This document shows positions 17,668 to 25,742 of a stretch of DNA of 47,974 nucleotides, piece after piece (positions within the stretch are counted from its first letter, which is position 1; every line of letters starts with the position of its first letter). The translations under genes were made by a program, and so were the position numbers. Under the pieces are notes generated by a model that saw only the letters and a list, made by a program, of their open reading frames with translations, did no database searches and had not been told where the DNA came from. The stretch spans positions 112,717 through 160,690 of the forward strand of contig JAFRSU010000038.1 of assembly GCA_017427415.1 (NCBI GenBank), written 5' to 3'. This DNA comes from Lachnospiraceae bacterium. Its GTDB lineage: Bacteria; Bacillota; Clostridia; Lachnospirales; Lachnospiraceae.

Positions 17668-17946
17668 TCACAGAGAATCCGTGCCGGATGTGATAGATTC
17701 AAACGCTTTGTTGATTATCTCGATTATCTTGTCTTTAAAGATGATCACGAGCGCCACGAGGACCACGAGTATCAACACAATTTCGACCACACCTATACCT
17801 CTGTTGTCGCTTGCGAAGCTCATTCCCCTACTAACACCTCTGTTAACACCGCTGTTAACACACCTGTTATCATCCCTATTTTCATTTTTGTTATTATCAT
17901 CATATTTCATATCGATCAAAACATTGTCCAAACGTTTATTATACAT
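17668..17946 (-). CDS. flp: Flp-type pilin (Flp1 family) with long leader
   Basis: 92 residues, with GGAGGG before the ATG. Residues 48-55 read NRG|IGVVE: a prepilin peptidase site after Gly50 with Glu at +5, followed by a 20-residue hydrophobic core and a short tail ending SGTDSL. The mature pilin would be 42 residues. The leader is unusually long (50 residues against about 10-20) and hydrophilic, rich in Asn and Asp, with short GVN/GVS repeats at about 30-41 that reflect a repeated GTTAAC motif in the DNA. The gene lies between tadC and the TadG-like gene. Probably the major pilus subunit. Confidence 0.82.
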   Translation of the reverse strand: MYNKRLDNVLIDMKYDDNNKNENRDDNRCVNSGVNRGVSRGMSFASDNRGIGVVEIVLILVVLVALVIIFKDKIIEIINKAFESITSGTDSL

Positions 17947-17961
17947 TTTTCCCTCCTGTAT

Positions 17962-19440
17962 TTAAAAAGAGCTGAAGGCAGGTACCACCACTATGGCGAT
18001 AACAAGTATCAGCATTCCGAACATCGGAAGTAACAGCTTTGTTCCGGTTTCCTCGCCTTTTTTCCTGACGTTTTCCCTGCGTTCCGCAAAACTTTCCTTT
18101 GATTCGGATTCAAGTATCTCGATAATACCCGAACTGCCTCTTTTTATGTTTCTGGCAAGCAGGGTTCCGAACCGGTTATAGGCCGGCACCGAACATCTGG
18201 TACCGAATCTTTCATATACTTTTACCTCGGGTATACCCAGCTGCATCTCCCTGTCGGATATAAGCATTTCTTCGTATGCAAATCTCATGCCTGTTTTTTT
18301 GTTACCGTTCTTCTTCTCCCCTCCTTCATCTCTTTCCCTCTTTTTCCGGTAATCCGAGCATATCTTATTCCAGGCACCCCTGCATGTCATGCCCGCTGTT
18401 ATCAGCATCACAAATTTACTGATGATGTCGGGATAATCCTGCATCATCTGTTCTGTACGTTTTTTCTGTTTTTTATGTATGTCCTGTTTCATTGCCGGAA
18501 GTACCGCACCTGCAGCTATCAGACCTATGATCAGGAACATAACGGAAGTATTGTCTTCCTCTTCATTCCAGGACAGTTCCTTATCTCCTATTCTTTCAGG
18601 AAGCTCATAATAGTTCTCCGTCCTTGTCGCTATATCAGCTTCCTTCAGGGATTCTTCCAGTTCTTCCAGAAATCTGTCTTTCTCAGTCACATCCGGCGGA
18701 TATATCATTATGTCCAGATAATAATCCCATAACCGGTCAAAATAAGTCAGTTCTGCGTGCAGGGTGGCCGGGACAGGCTCGGTATAGTCTTTATTCTTTA
18801 CTTTACCATCGACACTTAAAAACCAGGAATTGTCATCCGTCCAATTTATTCTTACCGAGGTGCCCGGGATTTCGGTTATAAGGTTAATTTTCCCCCGCAC
18901 GCATTCAGCCGACTCATTTGGATCAAATATCATTTTATCTATATAATACTGTGCCTCCGCTTTAAGCTTTTCAAATTCCTCACCTTTTAACTCACGTTCA
19001 CTGACCCTGACTGTATAATCCTGTTCATCGGTAAGGACACTCTTCAGGATCAGATTGTACTTTTCATCACCCTTCCCGGCTTCATTTCTCTTCAGATGAT
19101 TGTTATCTGTCAAGATGCTTTCACGCGAAAAGGTATAAAGAAAGCATACTAAAAATGTCAGTCCGAGTACCGCCAAAACCGAAGCTATGCATTTGCATCC
19201 CTGTTTTTTCCGGGCATTTTCCGGGCGTTCATCCACATAAATCTCCCTTAAAATGTCCATATTGCCGAAAACATCCTCTTTTTTATTCTTTTTTATAATG
19301 TCGTATATAACAGAGGCCAGAGGATACAGGCTTTTCAAAGGATGTTCGTCGCTCTCCAGTCCTTTAAAAGAAGCGTCCTTCTTATTGCAGACTGCAGCCC
19401 CGGCGATGATAAGTATCGGTACCGCCAACAAAAAATACAT
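17962..19440 (-). CDS. tadC: Tad pilus inner-membrane protein TadC-like, with extra N-terminal ectodomain
   Basis: 492 residues. The C-terminal part (about 300-492) is a type II secretion F domain: helices at about 297-315 and 470-490 around MMQDYPDIISKFVMLITAGMTCRGAWNKI and GSSGIIEILESESKESFAERR. Ahead of it are two membrane segments (about 1-17 and 83-105) and a soluble stretch of roughly 190 residues (110-295) that ordinary TadC proteins (about 300 residues) lack and that should lie outside the cytoplasm. It pairs with TadB to form the platform driven by TadA. It starts 10 bp after tadB. The role of the ectodomain is unknown. Confidence 0.82.
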   Translation of the reverse strand: MYFLLAVPILIIAGAAVCNKKDASFKGLESDEHPLKSLYPLASVIYDIIKKNKKEDVFGNMDILREIYVDERPENARKKQGCKCIASVLAVLGLTFLVCFLYTFSRESILTDNNHLKRNEAGKGDEKYNLILKSVLTDEQDYTVRVSERELKGEEFEKLKAEAQYYIDKMIFDPNESAECVRGKINLITEIPGTSVRINWTDDNSWFLSVDGKVKNKDYTEPVPATLHAELTYFDRLWDYYLDIMIYPPDVTEKDRFLEELEESLKEADIATRTENYYELPERIGDKELSWNEEEDNTSVMFLIIGLIAAGAVLPAMKQDIHKKQKKRTEQMMQDYPDIISKFVMLITAGMTCRGAWNKICSDYRKKRERDEGGEKKNGNKKTGMRFAYEEMLISDREMQLGIPEVKVYERFGTRCSVPAYNRFGTLLARNIKRGSSGIIEILESESKESFAERRENVRKKGEETGTKLLLPMFGMLILVIAIVVVPAFSSF

Positions 19441-19450
19441 TTGTCCCTCC

Positions 19451-20257
19451 TTACATTTCGATTTTTACTACATGGTCGGAAATCCTGCAAAGCAGCAGAT
19501 ATAGCACAAGTACTATCGTCATAAAAACTATCCCGAACAGATTGCCGTACAGTGCAGCTACCATATCCGGCGAAAACACTCTTAAATATATAAGTATTCC
19601 GAACGGGATAAGTTTCATAATGTCAGCTTCATACTTTTTCGAAGCAATGACCGTACGCAGTTCTCTTTTGAGTTCAACACGTGTATGTATGACATCCGCG
19701 GTTGATTTTATAATAAGTATCAGATTGCCTCCGGTCCTTTTCGCGGTGGCAAATATATCAGCGAAGCTTTTTATATCATCCACTCCGCTCCTTAAAGAAA
19801 AATCAAGAAATATCTCCTCTACCGTCATGTTGTTTTCTACAGCTGAAATAATCCCCCGCATTTCCTTCATGATAAGATCTTCCTCATTATAAGAAAGTTT
19901 CATATCAAGGTATGCTTCCTTCAATGCATTTTCTATAGAATACCCCGATTCCAATGCACTGCTAATGCAGTTGATGCAGTCCTTAAATTGCATATTAAGT
20001 TTCCATTTTCTGGCTTCCTTCAGTTTATTTTTGGTCACAGCCAGATGATAAGGGATATAAGGAAGAAGAAGGAGTGCAAAAAACAAACTGTTGTAACAAA
20101 GGATCGCCAGGAACACTATTATACCCAGCGGGATAAGGATGTTCTTTATCAATTCCTCGCGTGTAAATGTATAGTATTCATAATCCGGCACTGATGAGTT
20201 TTTCCGTATTTTTGAGTCCGTTCCCGACTTTTTTAAGACTTCCGGTAACACGGCCAT
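19451..20257 (-). CDS. tadB: Tad pilus inner-membrane protein TadB-like
   Basis: 268 residues from the ATG at 20257, which has GGAGGAGGG at a workable distance; a start at 20278 is less likely. A membrane helix pair at about 57-85 is followed by the T2SSF domain (CINCISSALESGYSIENALKEAY, FATAKRTGGNLILIIKSTADVI) and a C-terminal helix pair ending in a hydrophobic hairpin. TadB and TadC form the membrane platform of Flp pilus assembly. The start lies 80 bp inside tadA in another frame, an unusually long overlap. Confidence 0.87.
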   Translation of the reverse strand: MAVLPEVLKKSGTDSKIRKNSSVPDYEYYTFTREELIKNILIPLGIIVFLAILCYNSLFFALLLLPYIPYHLAVTKNKLKEARKWKLNMQFKDCINCISSALESGYSIENALKEAYLDMKLSYNEEDLIMKEMRGIISAVENNMTVEEIFLDFSLRSGVDDIKSFADIFATAKRTGGNLILIIKSTADVIHTRVELKRELRTVIASKKYEADIMKLIPFGILIYLRVFSPDMVAALYGNLFGIVFMTIVLVLYLLLCRISDHVVKIEM

Positions 20258-21350
20258 TTTTCTCACCCTCCTCCACATACCTAAAGCACGGGTTTAAGAC
20301 TACCTCATTGTTCTCAAAGCCGGCGACTTCCGTTATTTCTATGACCTTTCTGCTTTTATCGCGGAACCTTCCGAGCTGTATTATTATGTCTATAGCAGAA
20401 GATATCTGTCTTCTTACGGCCAAAAGCGGGATATCCGCACCTAAAAGCACCATGGTCTCCATACGGGAAAGCATATCTCTTGTTGAATTGGCATGTCCCG
20501 TCGACATGCCCGAATGTCCTGTATTCATAGCCTGCAGCATATCAATACATGCTGCGTCCCTGACTTCCCCGACGATTATCCTGTCAGGTCTCATTCTTAA
20601 GGAACATTTTATAAGATCTCTGATGGTAATCTCGTTTTTTCCTTCAACATTTGCGTTACGTACTTCCAGGCTTACAAGATTCGGGATGCTCCTTATCTGA
20701 AGTTCTGCCGAATCTTCTATCGTTATAACTCTCTGATCATGTGGGATATAATTTGATAATGCATTTAAGAACGTTGTTTTTCCGGATCCCGTACCTCCGG
20801 AAACAAAAATATTGTAGCCTGCAACAACAAGCTTTTTTAAGAACTCCGCAGCCTCTTCGGTAAGTGAACCGTATTCTATGAGTTTAGGTATAGTCATTAC
20901 TTCCTGCGGAAATTTTCTGATGGTTATGACCGGCCCGTTTATGGCAATGGGCGGCAAGATCATATTAACTCGGGAACCGTCCTGTAATCTCGCATCAACT
21001 ATGGGGCTTGCTTCATTTATTATCCTGTTCGAACCGGCGGCGATCTTCTGTACCACGTCATCAAGTTTTTCTTTTGTGTCAAAGCATATGTCACGCCGGT
21101 TAAGCGCCCCGTTCTTTTCTATAAAAATATCATCGGTCCCGTTAACCATTATCTCGGTAATGGTACTGTCGTCCAAAAGCTCCTGCAGCACGTCAAGTCC
21201 CCTGATCGCTGCATATATATAAGCCTTCAGCCTTAGTTTTTCTTTAAGTGAAAGATAGTGCTCTCCACAGTATCCGAGTACCGTGTCCGCTATATCGGCG
21301 TTGATCTCGTCATCATCCACTATCCCCTTATTCTGTGCACGGCGTACCAC
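20178..21350 (-). CDS. tadA: Tad pilus assembly/secretion ATPase TadA (CpaF family)
   Basis: 390 residues in the displayed frame. A VirB11-type hexameric ATPase: ITEIMVNGTDDIFIEKNG N-terminal motif (about 64-80), Walker A GGTGSGKTT at 185-193, Asp box ITIEDSAELQ, Walker B IIVGEVRD, and the His-box GHSGMSTGHANS. It powers pilus extrusion from the cytoplasmic face. The only standard start codon is a GTG at 21350 with no ribosome site. The frame is open upstream, and an AGAGGG lies 8 bp before an ATA codon at 21389, so the protein could be 13 residues longer. It follows tadZ directly. Confidence 0.93.
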   Translation of the reverse strand: MVRRAQNKGIVDDDEINADIADTVLGYCGEHYLSLKEKLRLKAYIYAAIRGLDVLQELLDDSTITEIMVNGTDDIFIEKNGALNRRDICFDTKEKLDDVVQKIAAGSNRIINEASPIVDARLQDGSRVNMILPPIAINGPVITIRKFPQEVMTIPKLIEYGSLTEEAAEFLKKLVVAGYNIFVSGGTGSGKTTFLNALSNYIPHDQRVITIEDSAELQIRSIPNLVSLEVRNANVEGKNEITIRDLIKCSLRMRPDRIIVGEVRDAACIDMLQAMNTGHSGMSTGHANSTRDMLSRMETMVLLGADIPLLAVRRQISSAIDIIIQLGRFRDKSRKVIEITEVAGFENNEVVLNPCFRYVEEGEKNGRVTGSLKKVGNGLKNTEKLISAGL

Positions 21351-21382
21351 TTCATTGCACAGTCTTTTTCTTTCATCTTTAT

Positions 21383-22390
21383 CTAGTATATCTTATTCCC
21401 TCTTTCTTTTATATATTTACCCAGCCTTCCGGAAAGCAGTGCTTCAAACCCGTAATCTCCCTTCAGGCACTCATCATCCGGTATGCAGATTTCTGCAGTT
21501 TTATCCAGTAAATCTCCTTTTCCGCAATAAATGAGCTGTCTTTTCCACTCCTTAAGCTTCTTACGGCTCCCGGCCTCTTCCTTATATGGTGTAAAAATCC
21601 TTCCGGCTGCAAGCAGCACCTCCATGCTGGCAGCTCCGATGATCCCTACATCGAAAACCACACTGTTAAATGTTCCGTCACCGCATACATTTTCTACAAG
21701 GTCATGCATATTTTCAGGAGACATATCATACAGGTCAAACCAGTGCGATACTCCGTTTATACACTCAAGATTACCCTTTTTGATAGTAAATTTTTTAAGG
21801 AATTCCATAAGATGCGGCTGCATGCCGTTCAGATAAAAGATGACATCCGTAAGGTCTTTTCCCGCGGGATTCTTCTCCTCGCCGGGAAGTGTAAAAAACG
21901 GATCAAAACTGATAAACAGAGTATGCTCTCTCTCCGCAAGATATGCGGCCAGTGCAAGTGCAAAGGTAGAGCTGTAGCTTCCCCCTACAGGACTGCAGAC
22001 ACAGAATATATTTTTAGGCTTCACACCTGTATCCCCTGTTTTGATATCGGTCTTTAAGGCTGCATTGAACCTCTTCATTATCTCTTTCATGATATCATCC
22101 GATGACTGGTACTTAAATATGATATTACTCTGTTCCGCCACATCACGGACCGTACTGGCCTCGGAGAGTCCGCATATCACTGTGGCTGATGAATCCTTCA
22201 TGCATTCATCCAGAAACGCCTCATCACATAGCAGTACATCTATCCTGTTTTCCTTTATATAATCCTCATAGGCGTTCTTCTCGGTAAATATAAGTATCTG
22301 AAAGATAACCTCGTCACTTTTGTTCAGGTTCTTTGCCAGTTCTTCTGCATACTCCCTGTCTTCTGTACGAATCGCCATTATTCTTTTCAT
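21383..22390 (-). CDS. tadZ: TadZ/CpaE-like pilus localisation protein with degenerate P-loop
   Basis: 335 residues from the ATG at 22390 (MKRIMAIRTEDREYAEELAKNL). The open frame continues to 22549, but those extra 53 residues look like leader sequence. Residues 1-130 resemble an atypical receiver domain; from about 140 comes a MinD/ParA-like fold with FCVCSPVGGSYSSTFALALA in place of the deviant Walker A, lacking the usual lysines, so it may not hydrolyse ATP. TadZ proteins place the pilus machine in the cell. It is first in the tad operon, behind a promoter at 22663-22691 and a roughly 265-nt leader. Family call rests on position and fold pattern. Confidence 0.75.
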   Translation of the reverse strand: MKRIMAIRTEDREYAEELAKNLNKSDEVIFQILIFTEKNAYEDYIKENRIDVLLCDEAFLDECMKDSSATVICGLSEASTVRDVAEQSNIIFKYQSSDDIMKEIMKRFNAALKTDIKTGDTGVKPKNIFCVCSPVGGSYSSTFALALAAYLAEREHTLFISFDPFFTLPGEEKNPAGKDLTDVIFYLNGMQPHLMEFLKKFTIKKGNLECINGVSHWFDLYDMSPENMHDLVENVCGDGTFNSVVFDVGIIGAASMEVLLAAGRIFTPYKEEAGSRKKLKEWKRQLIYCGKGDLLDKTAEICIPDDECLKGDYGFEALLSGRLGKYIKERGNKIY

Positions 22391-22656
22391 GCTCAAACCT
22401 GTGCTAAAAAAGCATCCTTTCCGGGCACAGCACCCCTTTATTGACTCGCAATTTCCAAAAAAGGGCGCAAAAATAAAACCCTGATATGATTTAAAAATGT
22501 GGGAGGCTCCTGTGGACGGAATAAAGAAACAAAAACCTTCAAAAATCAAACAGTAAAATAATAAAAATGTGAATAATAAAACTAAAACTACTAAAAACTA
22601 TGAAATAATTACTAAAAAAACTATAGAATAAAATGATATTGCCATCTGTTTACGAC
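22391..22656 (-). other. Long 5' leader of the tad operon
   Basis: Between the predicted start of transcription (about 22656) and the tadZ ATG lie about 265 nt. The half next to tadZ contains potential stems (GGAGCCTCC; GTGCT...AGCAC around 22404-22435) and an open frame in phase with tadZ. It does not match the c-di-GMP riboswitch consensus as far as I can judge by eye. Confidence 0.4.
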
Positions 22657-22662
22657 AGTAAT

Positions 22663-22691
22663 ATAATACTCCTTAAATGCCCCGTTGTCAA
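22663..22691 (-). promoter_or_regulatory. Promoter of the tad operon
   Basis: On the minus strand: TTGACA (22691-22686), a 17-bp spacer, TATTAT (22668-22663). This is the only strong promoter seen upstream of the eight co-directional tad genes. Confidence 0.7.
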
Positions 22692-22718
22692 TAAAAATAT
22701 AATTTTTTTTAATTTAAG

Positions 22719-22747
22719 TTGCATATTTGAATTCTTTGTAATATAAT
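22719..22747 (+). promoter_or_regulatory. Promoter of the malic enzyme gene
   Basis: TTGCAT (22719-22724), a 17-bp spacer, TATAAT (22742-22747). It is divergent from the tad promoter, with 27 bp between the two -35 boxes, so the two operons share a short AT-rich control region. Confidence 0.7.
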
Positions 22748-22835
22748 CAACTCTAATGTAAAAATAGCAATGTATATAATGTATAAAAATACATTAACTA
22801 AGAAAGGAAAAGCCGGGGATCCGGCCGGAGAAAAC

Positions 22836-24008
22836 ATGAACTACGCTGAGGAATCACTGAAGAAGCACTATGAATGGAAGGGCAAGATAGAAGTTATCTG
22901 CCGTGCACCGTTAGAGACGAGGGAAGACCTTTCCCTTGCATACACACCCGGTGTTGCACAGCCCTGTCTTGAGATACAGAAGGATGTGGATAAGAGTTAT
23001 GAGCTCACCCGCCGTTCCAATCTCGTCGCAGTCATTACCGATGGTACCGCGGTACTCGGCTTAGGTGATATAGGTCCCGAAGCAGGCATGCCTGTCATGG
23101 AAGGCAAATGTGCACTCTTCAAATCCTTCGGCGATGTAGATGCCATCCCGCTCTGTGTAAAGTCAAAGGATGTGGATGAGATCGTAAAGACCGTAAGTCT
23201 CATCTCAGGTTCCTTCGGCGGAGTAAACCTTGAGGATATTTCAGCTCCGAGATGTTTTGAGATAGAAAGAAGACTTAAAGAGATCTGTGACATCCCGATC
23301 TTCCATGATGACCAGCACGGTACCGCAGTAGTCGTACTTGCTGCCATGATGAACGCATTGAAGATCACAGGCAAAAAGATAGATGATATAAGAGTGGTAA
23401 CCAGCGGTGCAGGTGCTGCCGGTATCGCCATTATAAAGCTTCTTATAAAAATGGGCTTAAAGGACGTAGTACTCTGTGACAGAAAGGGTGCCATCTACGA
23501 AGGCCGTGAGGGACTTAATCCCGAAAAAGAAGAAATGGCAAAGATCACCAACCGTCAGATGAGAAAGGGTACTCTTGCAGACGTGCTTAAGGGTGCGGAT
23601 GTATTTATCGGTATTTCAGGTCCCGGACTTGTTACCCCCGAGATGGTTAAGTCAATGGCAAAGGATCCCATCCTTTTCCCGATGGCCAACCCCACACCTG
23701 AGATCATGCCCGACCTTGCAAAAGAAGCAGGTGCCGCAGTAGTAGGTACAGGCAGAAGCGATTTCGCCAACCAGATAAACAACGTCTTGGCATTCCCCGG
23801 AATCTTCCGCGGTGCTTTGGATGTAAGAGCTTCAGATATTAACGATGAAATGAAGATTGCTGCAGCAAAGGCTATAGCAGAATATATCCCCGAGGATAAG
23901 CTTAACCCCGAGTACATCATTCCTTCCGCACTTGACAGGAATGTAGCAAAGGCAGTAGCGGAAGCAGTAGCAAAAGCTGCTAAAGAGACAGGCGTAGCAC
24001 GTCTTTAA
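22836..24008 (+). CDS. Malic enzyme (malate dehydrogenase, oxaloacetate-decarboxylating)
   Basis: 390 residues from the ATG at 22836, which has CCGGAG 6 bp upstream; the frame is open 22 codons further but without a ribosome site. It carries the small-type bacterial malic enzyme signatures: SLAYTPGVAQPC, the VAVITDGTAVLGLGDIGPEAGMPVMEGK stretch, FHDDQHGTA metal/substrate site, and GAGAAGIAI of the NAD(P)-binding Rossmann domain. The enzyme converts malate to pyruvate and CO2 with reduction of NAD(P). A gene for a Re-citrate-synthase-like enzyme follows at 62 bp on the same strand, so the pair probably links C4 and acetyl-CoA metabolism. Confidence 0.95.
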   Translation: MNYAEESLKKHYEWKGKIEVICRAPLETREDLSLAYTPGVAQPCLEIQKDVDKSYELTRRSNLVAVITDGTAVLGLGDIGPEAGMPVMEGKCALFKSFGDVDAIPLCVKSKDVDEIVKTVSLISGSFGGVNLEDISAPRCFEIERRLKEICDIPIFHDDQHGTAVVVLAAMMNALKITGKKIDDIRVVTSGAGAAGIAIIKLLIKMGLKDVVLCDRKGAIYEGREGLNPEKEEMAKITNRQMRKGTLADVLKGADVFIGISGPGLVTPEMVKSMAKDPILFPMANPTPEIMPDLAKEAGAAVVGTGRSDFANQINNVLAFPGIFRGALDVRASDINDEMKIAAAKAIAEYIPEDKLNPEYIIPSALDRNVAKAVAEAVAKAAKETGVARL

Positions 24009-24070
24009 TAAGTATATTTAACGGAGCTTTCCGTTTACCGTATTCTTTAGGAAAGGAGTACTGATCAATC

Positions 24071-25483
24071 ATGATGAACCAGAGATCAAAGGCAACAGAG
24101 TTATCCATAAATCCCAATACCAATCTGCTCGAGCAGGATCCTTATTCTTATCAGCTTCAGGATGTGGCTGAACCCGAGCTTTTCAGACTTATATATCCGT
24201 ATTCCGAGGTTCCGAAGGTACCTTTTAACTACCGCCGTGTTCCCATGAACATGCCGGAGGATATCTTCATCACCGACACCTCATTCCGCGACGGACAGCA
24301 GTCGCGTACTCCCTACACCACCAAACAGATGGTTGACATATATAAGATGCTCCACCGTTTGGGCGGTAAGAAGGGTATGATCCGTCAAACAGAATTTTTC
24401 GTATATTCGAAGAAGGACCGCGATGCATTACAGGAATGTATGGAGCTTGATTATGAGTTCCCCGAGATTACAACCTGGATACGTGCATCAAAGCAGGATT
24501 TCGAACTTGCCAAGGACCTCGGTATAAAAGAGACCGGCGTTTTAGTGAGCTGTTCCGATTATCATATTTTTAAGAAAATGGGTCTTACCCGTGCACAGGC
24601 TCTCGATAAATACCTTGGCATCGTAAAGGAATGCTTAAGCCACGGACTCCGTCCCCGCTGTCACTTTGAGGACATAACAAGAGCTGACTTCTACGGATTC
24701 GTTATTCCTTTTGCAAGCGAGTTAAAGAAGCTTTCCGATGAAAGCGGTATCCCCATCAAGATCCGTGCGTGTGATACCATGGGTTACGGTATCCCTTATC
24801 CCGGCGTGGCACTTCCGAGAAGCGTATCGGGTATCATCTACGGTCTCCAGCACTATGCGGGATTTACCAGCGACATGCTCGAGTGGCACGGACATAACGA
24901 TTTCTACAAGGGTGTTGTAAATGCTTCCACCGCATGGATGTACGGCTGCGGTGCTGTAAATTGTTCACTTTTGGGTATAGGTGAACGAACAGGTAACGTG
25001 CCTGTAGAAGCCATGGTAATGGAATATGCTTCATTAAAGGGCACATTTAATGGCATGGATCCGACTGTCATCACCGAGATAGCCGACTATATCGTAAACG
25101 AGACCGGGTATGAGCTTCCTCCGATGACTCCTTTCGTAGGAAGCCACTTTAACTTGACCAGAGCCGGCATACATGCAGACGGACTGCTTAAGGATGAAGA
25201 GATCTACAATATCTTCGATACCGATAAGATCCTTAACCGTCCCGCATCAGTATCCGTTACCAATACCTCAGGTCTTGCAGGTATCGCATGCTGGATCAAC
25301 CGTCATTACAAATTAAAAGGAGATGCTTCCATAGATAAGAAGCATCCCGTTATCGCTAAGATCAAGGATTGGGTTGACGCTGAATACGCAGCAGGACGTA
25401 TCACTCTTATAAGTGATGACGAACTTGAAGGACTTATCGAAAAGTATAAGGATGAGCTTGCTGCTGACGGCTTCAAGTTCTAA
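24071..25483 (+). CDS. DRE-TIM metallolyase family enzyme, Re-citrate synthase / isopropylmalate synthase-like
   Basis: 470 residues with AAAGGAG before the start. It has a TIM-barrel with ITDTSFRDGQQSRTPYT (metal/CoA site, about 66-82), CDTMGYG, the WHGHNDFYKG metal-binding histidines, and a second-domain HADG helix. The overall pattern (long N-terminal arm with RRVPMNMPEDIFITD; no C-terminal allosteric leucine domain) matches the clostridial Re-citrate synthases, which make citrate from oxaloacetate and acetyl-CoA in organisms without the standard enzyme. Homocitrate or isopropylmalate synthase activity remains possible. Neighbour: malic enzyme upstream, same operon. The family is sure, the reaction moderately so. 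Confidence 0.75.
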   Translation: MMNQRSKATELSINPNTNLLEQDPYSYQLQDVAEPELFRLIYPYSEVPKVPFNYRRVPMNMPEDIFITDTSFRDGQQSRTPYTTKQMVDIYKMLHRLGGKKGMIRQTEFFVYSKKDRDALQECMELDYEFPEITTWIRASKQDFELAKDLGIKETGVLVSCSDYHIFKKMGLTRAQALDKYLGIVKECLSHGLRPRCHFEDITRADFYGFVIPFASELKKLSDESGIPIKIRACDTMGYGIPYPGVALPRSVSGIIYGLQHYAGFTSDMLEWHGHNDFYKGVVNASTAWMYGCGAVNCSLLGIGERTGNVPVEAMVMEYASLKGTFNGMDPTVITEIADYIVNETGYELPPMTPFVGSHFNLTRAGIHADGLLKDEEIYNIFDTDKILNRPASVSVTNTSGLAGIACWINRHYKLKGDASIDKKHPVIAKIKDWVDAEYAAGRITLISDDELEGLIEKYKDELAADGFKF

Positions 25484-25494
25484 TAATCGCTTAA

Positions 25495-25652
25495 AGTGCG
25501 GCACAGTCTTAATATCACAGGAAAACAATTAAAGGGCTCTGTCCGGACAGCATCCCGGACGAGATTGCCACCAAAGGCAATTCGTCTCGGGAGCATGCCC
25601 GTCACGAGCCCTTATTTTATGTCTGTGAGTGATATTAAGCCTGTGCCGCACT
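25495..25652. repeat. MITE-like element, copy 2 (perfect ends)
   Basis: The ends form a 25-bp terminal inverted repeat with one mismatch: AGTGCGGCACAG then CTTAATATCAC on the left (25495-25518), with the inverse at 25629-25652. The interior carries GGGCTCTGTCCGG-CAGCATCCCGGACG and GTCACGAGCCC, which can pair into a long hairpin. It begins 12 bp after the citrate synthase-like stop, so it could double as a terminator. Related to 7315-7508. Confidence 0.8.
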
Positions 25653-25742
25653 CCTTCCAAGCCTATATTTTTTTATCTCCTGCAGATAGTATAAGAAAAC
25701 GATGTCTACCGGCTTATCTGCTTCTTTTCATGGATAAATCTT

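Noticed and set aside
22391..22549. Tad leader as a 53-residue N-terminal extension of TadZ
   Set aside because: The translation is Phe/Cys-rich and unlike TadZ; MKRIMAIRT at 22390 matches the normal start of the family.
22391..22656. c-di-GMP riboswitch in the tad leader
   Set aside because: The conserved GEMM bases and the tetraloop-receptor pattern are not visible by eye; a covariance search would decide.
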